From Streptomyces sp. NBC_01750 (GTDB taxonomy: Bacteria > Actinomycetota > Actinomycetes > Streptomycetales > Streptomycetaceae): a DNA stretch of 64,000 nt. The position numbers were made by a program, and so were the translations under genes. This document shows positions 34,257 through 43,935 of the stretch, in pieces. The stretch is from the NCBI RefSeq assembly GCF_035918095.1, contig NZ_CP109137.1, forward strand, positions 3,474,001-3,538,000. The letters are read 5' to 3'. The notes under the pieces are model-generated. The model had not been told where the DNA came from. It saw nothing but the letters and a program-made list of their open reading frames with translations, and searched no databases. Within the stretch, counting starts at the first letter, position 1; every line of letters begins with the position of its first letter.

Positions 34257-35504
34257 ATGACGACTCATCGGACCGCACCGCCCGGCCATGACTCCACCGG
34301 TGTGCCCGGGACCGCACTCCCCGGCACCCCGGCGCCCCTCGGTGGCCTGCCCCGGCCGGCGCAGGCCACCGCCCTCTGCGCCGTCTGGGCAGCCACCCGC
34401 GTAGGGATGCTGCTCCTGCTCATCGTCGACCACGTCGGCGACAGCGGCGTCGCCGGCGAGGTGCACACCCTCTACCGGCACTGGTACGAGCAGCTCGGCC
34501 AGGGCGCGTTCCCCCTGAACGACGCCACCTGGCAGTACCCGCCCGGCGCGGCGCTGGTGTTCCTCTCCCCCGGCGCGCTGCCCTGGCTCACCTACTTCCA
34601 GGCCTTCGTCGCCATCACTCTCGCCGCCGACGCCGTCGTCACCCTCGCTCTCGCCCACGCCGGAACGCGCGGCGCCTGGATGTGGGTGTGCGGGCTGCCG
34701 CTGCTGCTGCATCTGCCCTTCGCGCGGTACGACGTCCAGGTCACCGCCCTCGCCGTGCTCGCGCTGCTGGCGATGCGCCGCCGGCCGCTGCTCGGCGGGG
34801 CGCTCGCCGGCATCGGCGCGATGGTCAAGGTCTGGCCACTGCTCACCGTGCTCGGCACGCCCCGGGGACGTACGACACGCGCCGCCTGGCTCTCGGCCGC
34901 CGCATCCGCGGCGGCGCTGCTCGCCGTTCTCTCGGTCGGCTTCACGCACTCACTGGACTTTCTGCGGCAGCAGGGCGCCAGAGGCGTCCAGATCGAGTCA
35001 CTCGGCGGGACCGCGCTCCAGCTCGCCCGGAAGGCGGGCTGGCCGGGCCGGATCAGGTACCAGTACGGAGCCTTCGAGTTCATCGGCCCCTATGTGTCGA
35101 GCGTGGCGCGGCTCTCGCTGCTGCTGACCGGCGCGGCGTTCTGCTGGCTGCTGCTGTGGCGGGTCAGGGCCCGGCGCTGGAGTGCGGCCACACCTTTCGA
35201 CGCCGCGTTCGCCGCCGTACTGCTCTTCACCGTCACCAGCCGGGTGATCAGCCCGCAGTATCTGATCTGGCTGGTCGGACTGGCCGCGGTCTGCCTCACC
35301 TCCCGGCACACCACCCAGCGCCCGGTCGCGCTGCTCATGCTGCCCGCCGCCGCGCTGAGTGCGCTGGCCTATCCCGTGCTCTACGACGACGTGCTGGGCG
35401 GCACTCCGCTCGGCTGTCTGATCATGGTCGTACGGAACGGGCTGCTGGTCGCGGCCGCTCTGCTCTCCTGCAGGCTGCTGTGGACTGCCACAGCCGCGCG
35501 ATAG
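34257..35504 (+). CDS. GT87-family polyprenol-linked mannosyltransferase-like membrane protein
   Basis: This is an integral membrane glycosyltransferase of the GT-C fold (DUF2029/GT87), which uses a polyprenyl-phosphate sugar. The 415-residue product has about ten hydrophobic helices. The loop GDSGVAGEVHTLYRHWYEQL near the start carries acidic residues that commonly serve as catalytic base, and QYPPGAALVFL is the usual GT87 motif. SRVISPQYLIWLV is near the C-terminal end. The start ATG at 34257 is 48 bases after the ATPase gene, so it may belong to the same export operon and decorate the exported polymer; acceptor unknown. Confidence 0.85.
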   Translation: MTTHRTAPPGHDSTGVPGTALPGTPAPLGGLPRPAQATALCAVWAATRVGMLLLLIVDHVGDSGVAGEVHTLYRHWYEQLGQGAFPLNDATWQYPPGAALVFLSPGALPWLTYFQAFVAITLAADAVVTLALAHAGTRGAWMWVCGLPLLLHLPFARYDVQVTALAVLALLAMRRRPLLGGALAGIGAMVKVWPLLTVLGTPRGRTTRAAWLSAAASAAALLAVLSVGFTHSLDFLRQQGARGVQIESLGGTALQLARKAGWPGRIRYQYGAFEFIGPYVSSVARLSLLLTGAAFCWLLLWRVRARRWSAATPFDAAFAAVLLFTVTSRVISPQYLIWLVGLAAVCLTSRHTTQRPVALLMLPAAALSALAYPVLYDDVLGGTPLGCLIMVVRNGLLVAAALLSCRLLWTATAAR

Positions 35505-35547
35505 GCTCCGCTGCCGACATGGGCAGGGGCACGCCGAGGGAGTGGGA

Positions 35548-36501
35548 ATGCCGAATGGGGGGCTTGAGCCGCTGCGGGCCGACGACCCGCGGGAGATCGC
35601 GGGTTATGCGCTCGAGGCGAGGATCGGCGAAGGCGGGATGGGCACCGTCTTTCTCACCCGCACCGGCGAAGGACGACCCGTCGCGCTGAAGCTGATCCGC
35701 CGCGAGCATGCGCAGAGCGAGAGCTTCCGGAAACGGTTCGCCCGCGAGGTCGAGGCGGCACGCCGCGTGCACGGGCACCACCTCGTACCGGTCGTCGACC
35801 ATGACGCGGAGGCCGCCCGGCCCTGGCTCGCCACCCGGTACGTACCGGGGCTGCCGCTCGACGACGCGCTGGCCGGACACGGGCCGCTGCCGCTGAAGAG
35901 CGTGCTCCAGCTGACCGCCTGCGCGGCCCACGCGCTGGACGCCGTACACACCGCAGGGGTCATCCACCGCGATGTGAAGCCGGGCAATCTGCTGCTCACC
36001 ACGGAAGGGCCGTGGCTGCTCGACTTCGGCATCGCGCGGGCCGTCGGGACCGCGTCCATGACCACCGTCGGCCGGATGGTCGGCACGCCCAAGTACATGT
36101 CTCCCGAGCACGCGCTCGGTAAGCAACTCACGCCCGCATCCGATGTGTTCACGCTCGGGCTCGTCGCCGCCGAGGCCGCCGCCGGACGCCATCCGTACGG
36201 AGAGGGCGGCGGTCTTGTGGTCGCCACCCGGATCGCCGGCACCGACCACGAGCCGCCGGATCTCGGCGCGCATCCGGCGGTGCTGCGCGAGGTGCTGAGG
36301 GCCTGCCTCGCCGCCCGGCCCGAGGAGCGGCCGACGGCGGCGGAGGTGGCCCAGCACTGCCGACTGGCGGCGGGACGCGACGTACGGGACTTCGACGGCT
36401 GGCTGCCGAAGCCGCTCGCGGCGGCCCTGGCAGGGATCGAGCGGGCCGCCAGGGACCCGAGGGCATCGGGCTGGCTGACCAGAATCCGCCGGGCCCCCTG
36501 A
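35548..36501 (+). CDS. soluble Ser/Thr protein kinase
   Basis: This is a Hanks-type kinase of 317 residues without a membrane helix. I chose ATG at 35548 because GAGGGAG lies six bases upstream; GTG at 35542 is possible. It shows the Gly loop GEGGMGTVF, VALKLI, HRDVKPGN, LLDFGIARA, and GTPKYMSPEH as activation/P+1 loop. The C-terminal 45 residues are Arg/Ala-rich and unstructured-looking. Its neighbours are an envelope glycosyltransferase and gdhB; in related bacteria GarA/OdhI links kinases to glutamate dehydrogenase, so a link is imaginable, but there is no FHA protein here. Substrate unknown. Confidence 0.9.
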   Translation: MPNGGLEPLRADDPREIAGYALEARIGEGGMGTVFLTRTGEGRPVALKLIRREHAQSESFRKRFAREVEAARRVHGHHLVPVVDHDAEAARPWLATRYVPGLPLDDALAGHGPLPLKSVLQLTACAAHALDAVHTAGVIHRDVKPGNLLLTTEGPWLLDFGIARAVGTASMTTVGRMVGTPKYMSPEHALGKQLTPASDVFTLGLVAAEAAAGRHPYGEGGGLVVATRIAGTDHEPPDLGAHPAVLREVLRACLAARPEERPTAAEVAQHCRLAAGRDVRDFDGWLPKPLAAALAGIERAARDPRASGWLTRIRRAP

Positions 36502-36547
36502 CAGGTCTTCCCGATCCTTTCCCGATCCCTTTCCCGAATTCCTTTTG

Positions 36548-36591
36548 CCGATCGCCGGACGAGCTTGTATTCAGGCCCGTCCGGCGATCGG
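36548..36591. terminator. bidirectional terminator between kinase and gdhB
   Basis: A 14-base perfect inverted repeat (36548-36561 and 36578-36591) with a 16-base loop sits between convergent genes. TTTT precedes the left arm, giving A-rich on the plus transcript and U-rich on the minus transcript. TTTCCCGATCC-like short repeats (about 36508-36537) lie beside it. Confidence 0.75.
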
Positions 36592-36639
36592 GGGCGAAGC
36601 GGCTGCCGGGCGGACCCGGCGCCCCTCGTTCCCGTACTG

Positions 36640-39600
36640 CTAGCTGTGCGTCCTCAGCAGCTGCCGCATCGTCCGCATCGCCACCGACAGGTTCGCCAGG
36701 TCGAACGTGTCCGAGGTCTGGATCTCCTCCAGCGTCGAGCGCGCCCGGCCGAGGATCGCCGCGTTCTTCTCCTCCCAGGCCTTGAACCGCTCCTCGGGCG
36801 TCGAGGTGCCGTTGCCCACGGAGAGCACGTCCGCCGTCAGCATGGCGTGCGCGGCGTACAGGTCCTCGCGGATGGAGGCGCGGGCCATGGACTGCCAGCG
36901 GTCGGCCCGCGGCAGCTCTATGATCCGGTCCATCAGCTGGGTGATCTGCAGCCGGTCGGCGAGGTCGTAGTACACCTCGGCGACCGCCATCGGGTCCTTC
37001 TGCGTGCGGTCCCCGATCGCGACGATGTCGAGGGTCGGGAAGGCGGAGGAGAACCCGGCGACCCGGAGCGCGAGTTCCTCGGGGACACCGGCCTCGGTGA
37101 GCTCGTCCAGGATCCCCTGGTACCACTCCAGATCCGCGCCACGCAGCATCTTCGGCAGCTCCGCCCAGACCTGTTCCACGCGCTCGGCGAAGAAGCCGAT
37201 GGTCTCGGCGAGCTCCAGCGGCTGCGGCCGGTTGCCCAGCAGCCATCGCGTACCGCGCTCGACGAGCCGGCGCGAGTGCAGCCGGATACGGGTCTGGACG
37301 TCGGCCGCGACCTTGTTGTCGAGTGCCTCGACGGCGTCCCACACCGCGCCGAGTCCGAAAATTTCGCGGGCCGCGGTCTGCGCCCGCACGACCTCTTCGG
37401 TCGACGCACCCGTCTCTTCGCGCAGCCGGTGCAGGAAGGTCGAACCACCGGTGTTCACCGTGTCGTTGACCAGCACCGTCGTGACGATCTCGCGGCGCAG
37501 CGCATGCCCGTCGATCGCCTCGGGGAACTTCTCGCGCAGCGCCTGCGGGAAGTACGCGTGCAGCAGCCGGCGCAGATACGCGTCGTCCGGCAGCGACGTC
37601 CCGATCAGCTCGTCCGCCACCGTGATCTTGGTGTAGGCGAGCAGCACGGCCAGCTCGGGCTGGCTGAGCCCCCTGCCCGTGTTGAGCAGTTCGCGAATCT
37701 GCCGGTCGTTCGGCAGGAACTCCAGCGCGCGGTCCAGATGCCCGTCCCGGCCGAGGCGCCGCATGAAGCGCTGGTGGGCGTGGAGCAGCGAGGGGGACTG
37801 GGCCACGGCGTTCGACAGGGCGACGTTCTGCGCGTAGTTGTTGCGCAGCACCAGCGCCCCGACCTCGTCGGTCATCTCGGCGAGCAGCTTGTTGCGCTGC
37901 TTGACGGTCATGTCGCCGTCCGACACCAGGCCGTTGAGCAGGATCTTGATGTTCACCTCGTGGTCGGAGGTGTCCACGCCCGCGCTGTTGTCGATGGCGT
38001 CGGTGTTGATCTTGCCACCGCTGCGGTCGAACTCGATCCTGCCGAGCTGGGTCAGACCGAGGTTGCCGCCCTCGCCGACGACCTTGACCCGCAGGTCCTC
38101 GCCGTTGACGCGGATCGCGTCGTTGGCCTTGTCGCCGACGTCCGCGTTGGACTCGGTGGAGGCCTTGACGTACGTACCGATGCCGCCGTTCCACAGCAGG
38201 TCCACCGGAGCCTTGAGGATCGACTTCATCAGCTCGGCGGGTGTCATCTTGGAGATGCCGGGCTCGATGCCGAGCGCCTCGCGCATGTGCGCGTTGACCG
38301 GGATCGACTTGGCCGTACGCGGGTGGATGCCGCCGCCGGCCGACAACAGCTCCTTGTTGTAGTCGGCCCAGGACGAACGGGGCAGCTCGAAGAGCCGGCG
38401 GCGCTCGGCGTACGAGGTTGCCGCGTCCGGGGTCGGGTCGATGAAGATGTGCCGGTGGTCGAAGGCCGCGACGAGCCGGATGTGCTCGCTGAGCAGCATG
38501 CCGTTGCCGAACACGTCACCCGACATGTCGCCGACGCCGACGACCGTGAAGTCCTGCGTCTGGGTGTCGTGGCCGAGTTCGCGGAAGTGCCGCTCGACGG
38601 ACTCCCACGCGCCACGGGCGGTGATGCCCATGGCCTTGTGGTCGTATCCGGCGGAGCCGCCCGAGGCGAAGGCGTCACCGAGCCAGAAGTTGTAGCTCTC
38701 GGCGACCTCGTTGGCGATGTCGGAGAAGGTCGCGGTGCCCTTGTCCGCCGCGACGACGAGATAGGTGTCGTCCCCGTCGTGGCGTACGACGTCCGCCGGC
38801 GGGACGACCTCGCCCGCCACCAGGTTGTCGGTGATGTCGAGCAGCGCGGAGATGAAGATCTTGTAGCAGGCGATGCCTTCGGTGAGCCAGGCGTCCCGGT
38901 CCACGGACGGGTCCGGGAGCTGCTTGGCGACGAAGCCGCCCTTCGCGCCGACCGGCACGATCACGGTGTTCTTCACCATCTGCGCCTTGACCAGGCCCAG
39001 GATCTCCGTACGGAAGTCCTCACGCCGGTCGGACCAGCGCAGACCGCCGCGCGCGACCTTGCCGAAGCGCAGGTGCACACCCTCGACGCGCGGGGAGTGG
39101 ACCCAGATCTCGTACGCCGGGCGCGGCGCAGGCAGATCCGGGATGGCCTGCGGGTCGAACTTCATCGACACATAGCTGTGGTGCGTGCCGCCGCCGGCCT
39201 CCTGGAAGAAGTTGGTCCGCAGCGTCGCCTTGATGACCGTGAGGAAGGAACGCAGGATCCGGTCCTCGTCCAGGCTGGCGACCTGGTCGAGCGCGCCCTC
39301 GAGCTCCTCGAGGAGACCGTCGATCAACTCGGTGCCCGCGCGCTGGCGCTCCGGGGACATCCTGGCCTCGAAGAGCGAGATCAGCAGCCGGGTGGTGTGG
39401 ACATTGGTACGGAGGGTTTCCTCCATGTACTCCTGGCTGAAGGTCGAACCGGCCTGGCGCAGGTACTTGGCGTACGCGCGCAGCACCATCGCCTGTCGCC
39501 AGTTCAGACCGGCACCCAGGACGAGGGCGTTGAAGCCGTCGTTCTCGGCCTTGCCGGTCCAGACCGCGGCGAAGGCGTCCTGGAAACGCTCGCGGGCATC

Positions 39601-41574
39601 GTCGGCGAGGTAGTCGCCGTTGCCGTTGGCCTGCGGCATGCGCAGACCGAAGTCGTAGATCCAGGCGGTCGTACGGTCCGAACAGCGCAGCTCGTACGGA
39701 CGCTCGTCGACGACCTCGACACCCAGCCGGTTGAGGGCGGGCAGGACCGCGGAGAGGGAGACCTGCTCTCCGGTGCGGTAGATCTTGAAACGGCGCTCGC
39801 CGGGGCCGGCGCCGACCGGTTCGTACAGCGAGAGCGCGAAGCCCCTGCTGCTCTCGGTCAGCCGTTCCAGGTGCACGAGGTCGGCGACGGCGGCACGCGG
39901 CGAGTGATCTGCCTTGTAGCCCTCGGGGAAGGCGGAGCCGTAGCGGCGCAGCAGCTCGGCGGCGCGCTCCTCACCGCATTCGGCGTTGAGCGCCTCGGCG
40001 AAGCCGTCGGCCCAGGAGCGGGCGGCCTCGACGAGCCTGGCCTCGATGCGCTCGACGTCGGCGTCGGTCAGGTGGGGCAGCTCGGTCCCGGACGGGACGC
40101 GGACCACGAAGTGCAGCCGGGAGAGGATCGACTCGGTGTTCCAGGCGGTGAAGTCGACGCTGCTGCCGCCGAGCTCCTCCTTGAGGATGTCGATCAGGCG
40201 CAGCCGTACGCCGGTGGTGTAGCGGTCGCGCGGCAGGTAGATGAGGGCGGAGTAGTAGCGCCCGTACTCGTCCTGACGCAGGTAGAGCCGCAGCCTGCGG
40301 CGCTCCTGGAGGTAGAGCACGCTCGTGACGATGGAGCGCAGCTGGTCGACGGGCGTCTGGAAGAGCTCGTCGCGCGGGTAGGTCTCGAGGATCTGCAGCA
40401 GGTCCCGGCCGTCGTGGCTGTTGGGCGAGAAGCCGGCGCCCTCCAGGACCTCGGCGACCTTACGGCGGATGACCGGCACCCGGCGCACGGACTCGGTGTA
40501 CGCGGCGGAGGAGAAGAGACCGAGGAAGCGGCGCTCGCCGATGACATTGCCCTCGGCGTCGAACTTCTTCACGCCGACGTAGTCGAGGTAGCTGGGGCGG
40601 TGCACGGTCGCGCGGCTGTTGGCCTTCGTCAGCACGAGCAGCTTGTGCTCACGGGCCTTGGCACGGGCGTCGGCGGGCAGCCGGCTGAAGGACGGGCTGA
40701 CCGGGTGCGCCTCGTCCGTGCTGTGCTGGGGGTCGGAGCGCAGTATGCCGAGCCCCGTCCCCGGGACGGCGGCGAGCGCGTCGTTCTCGGTGAGCTCGTA
40801 CTCGCGGTAGCCGAGGAAGGTGAAGTGGTCGGCGGCGAGCCAGCGCAGCAGCTCACGCGCCTCCTCGACCTCCTGGTCGCGCAGATCGTCGGCGGTCGGC
40901 TCGCTGGGCAGCTCTTCGGCGATGCGCAGCGCGGCGTCGCGCATCTTCTCCCAGTCCTCGACGGTCTCGCGGACGTCGGAGAGGACCCGCAGCAGGTCCG
41001 CGGTGATCTGCTTCAGATCGGCGCGGTCGGTCTCGCGGTCGACCTCGACATGGATCCAGGACTCGACGAACGCGTCGTGCGGCAGATCCTTGGCGCCTGT
41101 CTCGGAGGGCAGTACCTCGATGAGCTTGCCGGTCACATCGCGGCGGACGGTGATCTGGGGGTGGATCACGACATGGATGCCGCGGCCCTGGCGGGAGAGC
41201 TCATTTGTGACCGAGTCGACAAGGAAGGGCATGTCGTCGGTGACGACCTCGACGACGGAGTGGCTGCATGTCCACCCGTTCTCTTCCACCGTCGGAGTGT
41301 GGACCCGCACATTGGCAGTCCCCTGGGGGCGGTTCTCGGCGAGCCGGTAGTGGGAAAGTGCCGCGCCGAAGATGTCGACCGGGTCGCGATCGGCGAGGTC
41401 CTCGGGAGCGGTGTGCAGGTAGTAGCGCTGGAGGTACGTGAGAAGGGCGTCCTGGTCAGGACGCTTCCCTTGCTCGGACCCAGTCGGAAGGTGCCCCCCG
41501 AGCGGGCTGTTCTCAGCTACCCGGGCGGCCCGTTCGAGCAGCTCGGCTTTGGCTTCGTCCAGCTTGGTCTGCAT
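36640..41574 (-). CDS. gdhB: large NAD-specific glutamate dehydrogenase (180-kDa class)
   Basis: This enzyme deaminates glutamate to 2-oxoglutarate with NAD. The 1644-residue product matches the 180-kDa class first described from Streptomyces clavuligerus. It starts MQTKLDEAKAELLERAARVA with AGGAG upstream. The N-terminal third has ACT-like regulatory parts; the catalytic core lies at about 700-1200, with GGLRWSDRREDFRTEILGL, the Lys-containing VGAKGGFVAKQ, DGDDTYLVVAADKGTATFSD and the Rossmann part VVGVGDMSGDVFGNGMLLS. The C-terminal helical region ends at MRTMRQLLRTHS. It stands alone, with a 443-base upstream gap and its own terminator. Activity in such enzymes is allosterically controlled by amino acids. 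Confidence 0.96.
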   Translation of the reverse strand: MQTKLDEAKAELLERAARVAENSPLGGHLPTGSEQGKRPDQDALLTYLQRYYLHTAPEDLADRDPVDIFGAALSHYRLAENRPQGTANVRVHTPTVEENGWTCSHSVVEVVTDDMPFLVDSVTNELSRQGRGIHVVIHPQITVRRDVTGKLIEVLPSETGAKDLPHDAFVESWIHVEVDRETDRADLKQITADLLRVLSDVRETVEDWEKMRDAALRIAEELPSEPTADDLRDQEVEEARELLRWLAADHFTFLGYREYELTENDALAAVPGTGLGILRSDPQHSTDEAHPVSPSFSRLPADARAKAREHKLLVLTKANSRATVHRPSYLDYVGVKKFDAEGNVIGERRFLGLFSSAAYTESVRRVPVIRRKVAEVLEGAGFSPNSHDGRDLLQILETYPRDELFQTPVDQLRSIVTSVLYLQERRRLRLYLRQDEYGRYYSALIYLPRDRYTTGVRLRLIDILKEELGGSSVDFTAWNTESILSRLHFVVRVPSGTELPHLTDADVERIEARLVEAARSWADGFAEALNAECGEERAAELLRRYGSAFPEGYKADHSPRAAVADLVHLERLTESSRGFALSLYEPVGAGPGERRFKIYRTGEQVSLSAVLPALNRLGVEVVDERPYELRCSDRTTAWIYDFGLRMPQANGNGDYLADDARERFQDAFAAVWTGKAENDGFNALVLGAGLNWRQAMVLRAYAKYLRQAGSTFSQEYMEETLRTNVHTTRLLISLFEARMSPERQRAGTELIDGLLEELEGALDQVASLDEDRILRSFLTVIKATLRTNFFQEAGGGTHHSYVSMKFDPQAIPDLPAPRPAYEIWVHSPRVEGVHLRFGKVARGGLRWSDRREDFRTEILGLVKAQMVKNTVIVPVGAKGGFVAKQLPDPSVDRDAWLTEGIACYKIFISALLDITDNLVAGEVVPPADVVRHDGDDTYLVVAADKGTATFSDIANEVAESYNFWLGDAFASGGSAGYDHKAMGITARGAWESVERHFRELGHDTQTQDFTVVGVGDMSGDVFGNGMLLSEHIRLVAAFDHRHIFIDPTPDAATSYAERRRLFELPRSSWADYNKELLSAGGGIHPRTAKSIPVNAHMREALGIEPGISKMTPAELMKSILKAPVDLLWNGGIGTYVKASTESNADVGDKANDAIRVNGEDLRVKVVGEGGNLGLTQLGRIEFDRSGGKINTDAIDNSAGVDTSDHEVNIKILLNGLVSDGDMTVKQRNKLLAEMTDEVGALVLRNNYAQNVALSNAVAQSPSLLHAHQRFMRRLGRDGHLDRALEFLPNDRQIRELLNTGRGLSQPELAVLLAYTKITVADELIGTSLPDDAYLRRLLHAYFPQALREKFPEAIDGHALRREIVTTVLVNDTVNTGGSTFLHRLREETGASTEEVVRAQTAAREIFGLGAVWDAVEALDNKVAADVQTRIRLHSRRLVERGTRWLLGNRPQPLELAETIGFFAERVEQVWAELPKMLRGADLEWYQGILDELTEAGVPEELALRVAGFSSAFPTLDIVAIGDRTQKDPMAVAEVYYDLADRLQITQLMDRIIELPRADRWQSMARASIREDLYAAHAMLTADVLSVGNGTSTPEERFKAWEEKNAAILGRARSTLEEIQTSDTFDLANLSVAMRTMRQLLRTHS

Positions 41575-42017
41575 GTCCTCTGGCTCCTGTCGCGCGCCAT
41601 TGCGTGACGTAGGTGGAAGAAGCGACGCAACGCCATGACGCGGGGTGTCCGGTCGGAGTCGACGTTATGCCGCGATGAGAGTCGTCCGAGCGGTTATTGG
41701 CCAAGTTCGCCAACCCGGTCGGTACGAGGAGAGCAACGATCGCCCGGGTGCTGTGGCACTCCGGGCGCAGGCCGGGGGCTTCGCTGCCCCCACGGCGTAT
41801 CGCGCTGATCACGGGTCAAGGCTATCGTCCCGCCCCCCCGACCCGTCATGAGCCGTATGTGTACAAAAGCGGGGCCGGAAGTTTGACAGTCTGGACAGCG
41901 ACACAGGCCCTCTTGGCAAACAGTCCCCCGGCGGTGCACGTTGACGGTGACGACACGGACACACCTCGACAGCACAGCACCGGGAGTACCGTCGACAGCC
42001 CGACACCGGGAGCAGCC
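41575..42017. promoter_or_regulatory. divergent region, gdhB / DJ-1 family gene
   Basis: This is 443 bases without a convincing gene. TTGGC-caagttc-GCCAA (41697-41713) is an inverted repeat near the gdhB side and could be an operator. TTGACA at 41882-41887 may be a -35 element for the plus-strand gene. GACAG-CACCGGGAG-type short repeats occur near 41969-42013. None is certain. Confidence 0.35.
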
Positions 42018-42584
42018 ATGACAGCGAAGATCCTGATCGTCACCGGCGACGCAGCCGAGTCCCTCGAGGTCCTCTACCCGTACCAGCGGCTGCGGGAGGA
42101 GGGGTACGAGGTGCACATCGCGGCCCCCGCCCGCAAGAAGCTGCAGTTCGTGGTGCACGACTTCGAACCGGGCTTCGACACGTACACCGAGAAGCCGGGC
42201 TATACCTGGCCCGCCGACCTGGCCTTCTCGGAAGTGGATCCCGGGCAGTACGCGGCGCTGGTGATCCCCGGCGGCCGCGCCCCCGAGTACCTGCGCAACG
42301 ACCCGGAGCTCCGCAAGCTCCTCAAGTCCTTCTTCGACTCCGACAAGCCCGTCGCCCAGATCTGCCACGGCCCGCTGCTGACGGCGGCGATCGGCAGCCT
42401 GGAGGGTCGGCGTGTCACCGCCTACCCGGCGCTGGAACTGGACATGCAGGCGGCCGGCGCGAGCTTCCAGGACGCGGAGGCCGTCGTCGACGGCACCCTG
42501 GTCTCCTCACGCGCCTGGCCGGACCACTCCGCGTGGATGCGGGAGTTCCTGAAGGTGCTGCGCGCCAAAGCCCCGGCGAGCTGA
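42018..42584 (+). CDS. DJ-1/PfpI family protein
   Basis: This is a class I glutamine-amidotransferase-like fold protein of 188 residues; family members are glyoxalases, chaperones or proteases. It starts MTAKILIVTGDAAESLEVLY. The catalytic elbow is QICHGPLL, with the nucleophilic Cys followed by His. LVIPGGRAPEYLRND is the conserved oxyanion-side motif, and Glu of AESLEV is the expected acidic partner. The ATG at 42018 has GGGAGCAGCC upstream. The physiological substrate is not decidable from sequence. Confidence 0.9.
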   Translation: MTAKILIVTGDAAESLEVLYPYQRLREEGYEVHIAAPARKKLQFVVHDFEPGFDTYTEKPGYTWPADLAFSEVDPGQYAALVIPGGRAPEYLRNDPELRKLLKSFFDSDKPVAQICHGPLLTAAIGSLEGRRVTAYPALELDMQAAGASFQDAEAVVDGTLVSSRAWPDHSAWMREFLKVLRAKAPAS

Positions 42585-42618
42585 CGCCCCGCTACGGCGG
42601 AGCATCCGGCCGGGTGCG

Positions 42619-43293
42619 TCAGGCCGCCGCCAGGCGCTGGGCCTCGGCCACTGCCTCGGCGAGCGTGTCCACCACGGGCACGCCCGCCCCCGCCGCCTCC
42701 AGGCTGGCGCGGCTGTGTGAGCCGCCCGTGTACAGGACGGCTCGCGCTCCCACATGTGCCGCCGCGACGGCGTCGTCGACGGCGTCGCCGATGACCACCA
42801 CGCGCTCCGCCCGCACTCCGTCGAGCCCCGCGAGGTGGCGTGCCATGTGCTCGGCCTTGCCGGTGTGCGATCCGCCGACCCGGCCGTCCACCCGAACAAA
42901 GTGGCGCTCGATGCCGTGCGTGCGCACGATCGGTATCAGGTTCTCGTGCGGGGCGAGCGAACACATCGACTGCGTCAGCCCGGAGGCCTGCCAGTCGACC
43001 AGCAGGTCCCTGGCCCCGTCGGCCAGTCCGGCGCTCTCGGCCAGCACCCAGTAGTGCCGGTGGAAGGTCTCGTCCATGACGGCCCACTCCGCGTCCGTGG
43101 GCAGCCGCCCCATGAGCCGCTCGTAGAAGAGCGGCACGGGCACGCAGTACAGGTCCCGGTAGCGCTCGAGCGTGATCGCGGGCAGCCCGATCTCCGCGAA
43201 CGAGGCGTTCGTCGCCTGAATGACCACGTCGATGTCGTGGAACAGCGTGCCGTTCCAGTCCCAGACGATGTGTGTATCCGCGTTCTTCCCCAT
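42619..43293 (-). CDS. HAD-superfamily hydrolase
   Basis: This is a predicted phosphatase-like hydrolase of 224 residues (phosphoglycolate phosphatase-like cap class). Motif I is VWDWNGTLF, with nucleophile Asp12; the +2 position that is normally Asp is Asn14. Motif II is the SLAPHEN region, the Lys of motif III lies in SHTGKAEHM, and motif IV is VVVIGDAVDD. The Asn at +2 would weaken the usual general acid/base, so the chemistry may differ. It is convergent with the DJ-1 gene and separated from the upstream DUF6912-like gene by short repeats. Confidence 0.88.
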   Translation of the reverse strand: MGKNADTHIVWDWNGTLFHDIDVVIQATNASFAEIGLPAITLERYRDLYCVPVPLFYERLMGRLPTDAEWAVMDETFHRHYWVLAESAGLADGARDLLVDWQASGLTQSMCSLAPHENLIPIVRTHGIERHFVRVDGRVGGSHTGKAEHMARHLAGLDGVRAERVVVIGDAVDDAVAAAHVGARAVLYTGGSHSRASLEAAGAGVPVVDTLAEAVAEAQRLAAA

Positions 43294-43340
43294 GCCTCAA
43301 AACAGTACCCAGTGGGACCGACAGGCCGGGCCGGGCCGAC

Positions 43341-43392
43341 AGGCCGTGCGGGACTGCCGTCAGGCGAGAGGCCGTGCGGGAGTGCCGTCAGG
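43341..43392. repeat. two 24-bp direct repeats
   Basis: Copies at 43341-43364 and 43369-43392 differ at one base (AGGCCGTGCGGGACTGCCGT versus the same with GAG for GAC, both followed by CAGG). They lie between the DUF6912-like and HAD genes. No function seen. Confidence 0.8.
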
Positions 43393-43428
43393 AAGGGTCA
43401 GGAGGTGCGGGAAGCGGCCCGGCGGCCG

Positions 43429-43935
43429 TCAGGCGATCAGGTTGGGGATCTCCTGAACCCCGTACCAGAGCAGCTCGTGGTCCTCCGCGCCGTCCACCGT
43501 GAACTGGGCGTCGTCGTCGCCCTGGTCCGCCGCTCCCAGCGCCTGCGCCGCCGCCACCACATCGTCCACCGCGTCGTCGGCGTCCACATGCACCGCGGCC
43601 GCCTTGGCCAGTGGCACCGCGGACGCGACCCGCACCTCGCCGAGCGCGCTGGCGACGAGCGCCCGGTCGGGATCGGCCACCGCGTCCTGGTCCGGTACGT
43701 CGACGGCGACGACGACCCGGCGCCCGGCCGCGGCCGGCTCGCCCGCGAGCAGCCTCAGCGAGGCGGCCGCGGCGCGGCTCAGCGCGGCGTACTCGAGCTC
43801 CTCGATGTCGTCGGAGACGTACCACTCGCGCAGTCCCGGGGTCACCGCATAGGCGACCAGCGGAGCGGGGCCGAGCTTGCCCGCCTTGTGCGCCTCTGCG
43901 AGACCGGGGAGGGTCAGGGGGACGTAGACGCGCAT
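43429..43935 (-). CDS. conserved hypothetical protein (DUF6912-like)
   Basis: The function is unknown. The 168-residue protein starts MRVYVPLTLPGLAEAHKAGKL (ATG at 43935). It is acidic, with VVVAVDVPDQDAV, a DADDAVDDVVAAAQAL segment and a C-terminal ELLWYGVQEIPNLI. I recall this pattern as a widespread actinobacterial protein of unknown role, labelled DUF6912. The longer open frame upstream lacks codon bias. It is divergent from the Rv3235-like gene. Confidence 0.8.
   Translation of the reverse strand: MRVYVPLTLPGLAEAHKAGKLGPAPLVAYAVTPGLREWYVSDDIEELEYAALSRAAAASLRLLAGEPAAAGRRVVVAVDVPDQDAVADPDRALVASALGEVRVASAVPLAKAAAVHVDADDAVDDVVAAAQALGAADQGDDDAQFTVDGAEDHELLWYGVQEIPNLIA

Noticed and set aside
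36149..38194. 681-codon open frame on the minus strand overlapping gdhB and the kinase
   Set aside because: It is a shifted reading of the gdhB strand, rich in Arg/Gly/Ala with no family motif. The gdhB frame has the expected domains and codon bias.
36565..41607. 1680-codon open frame on the plus strand opposite gdhB
   Set aside because: It is a shadow of gdhB. High GC content leaves long antisense frames open; the translation is low complexity (V/D/G/L/R) and has no domain.
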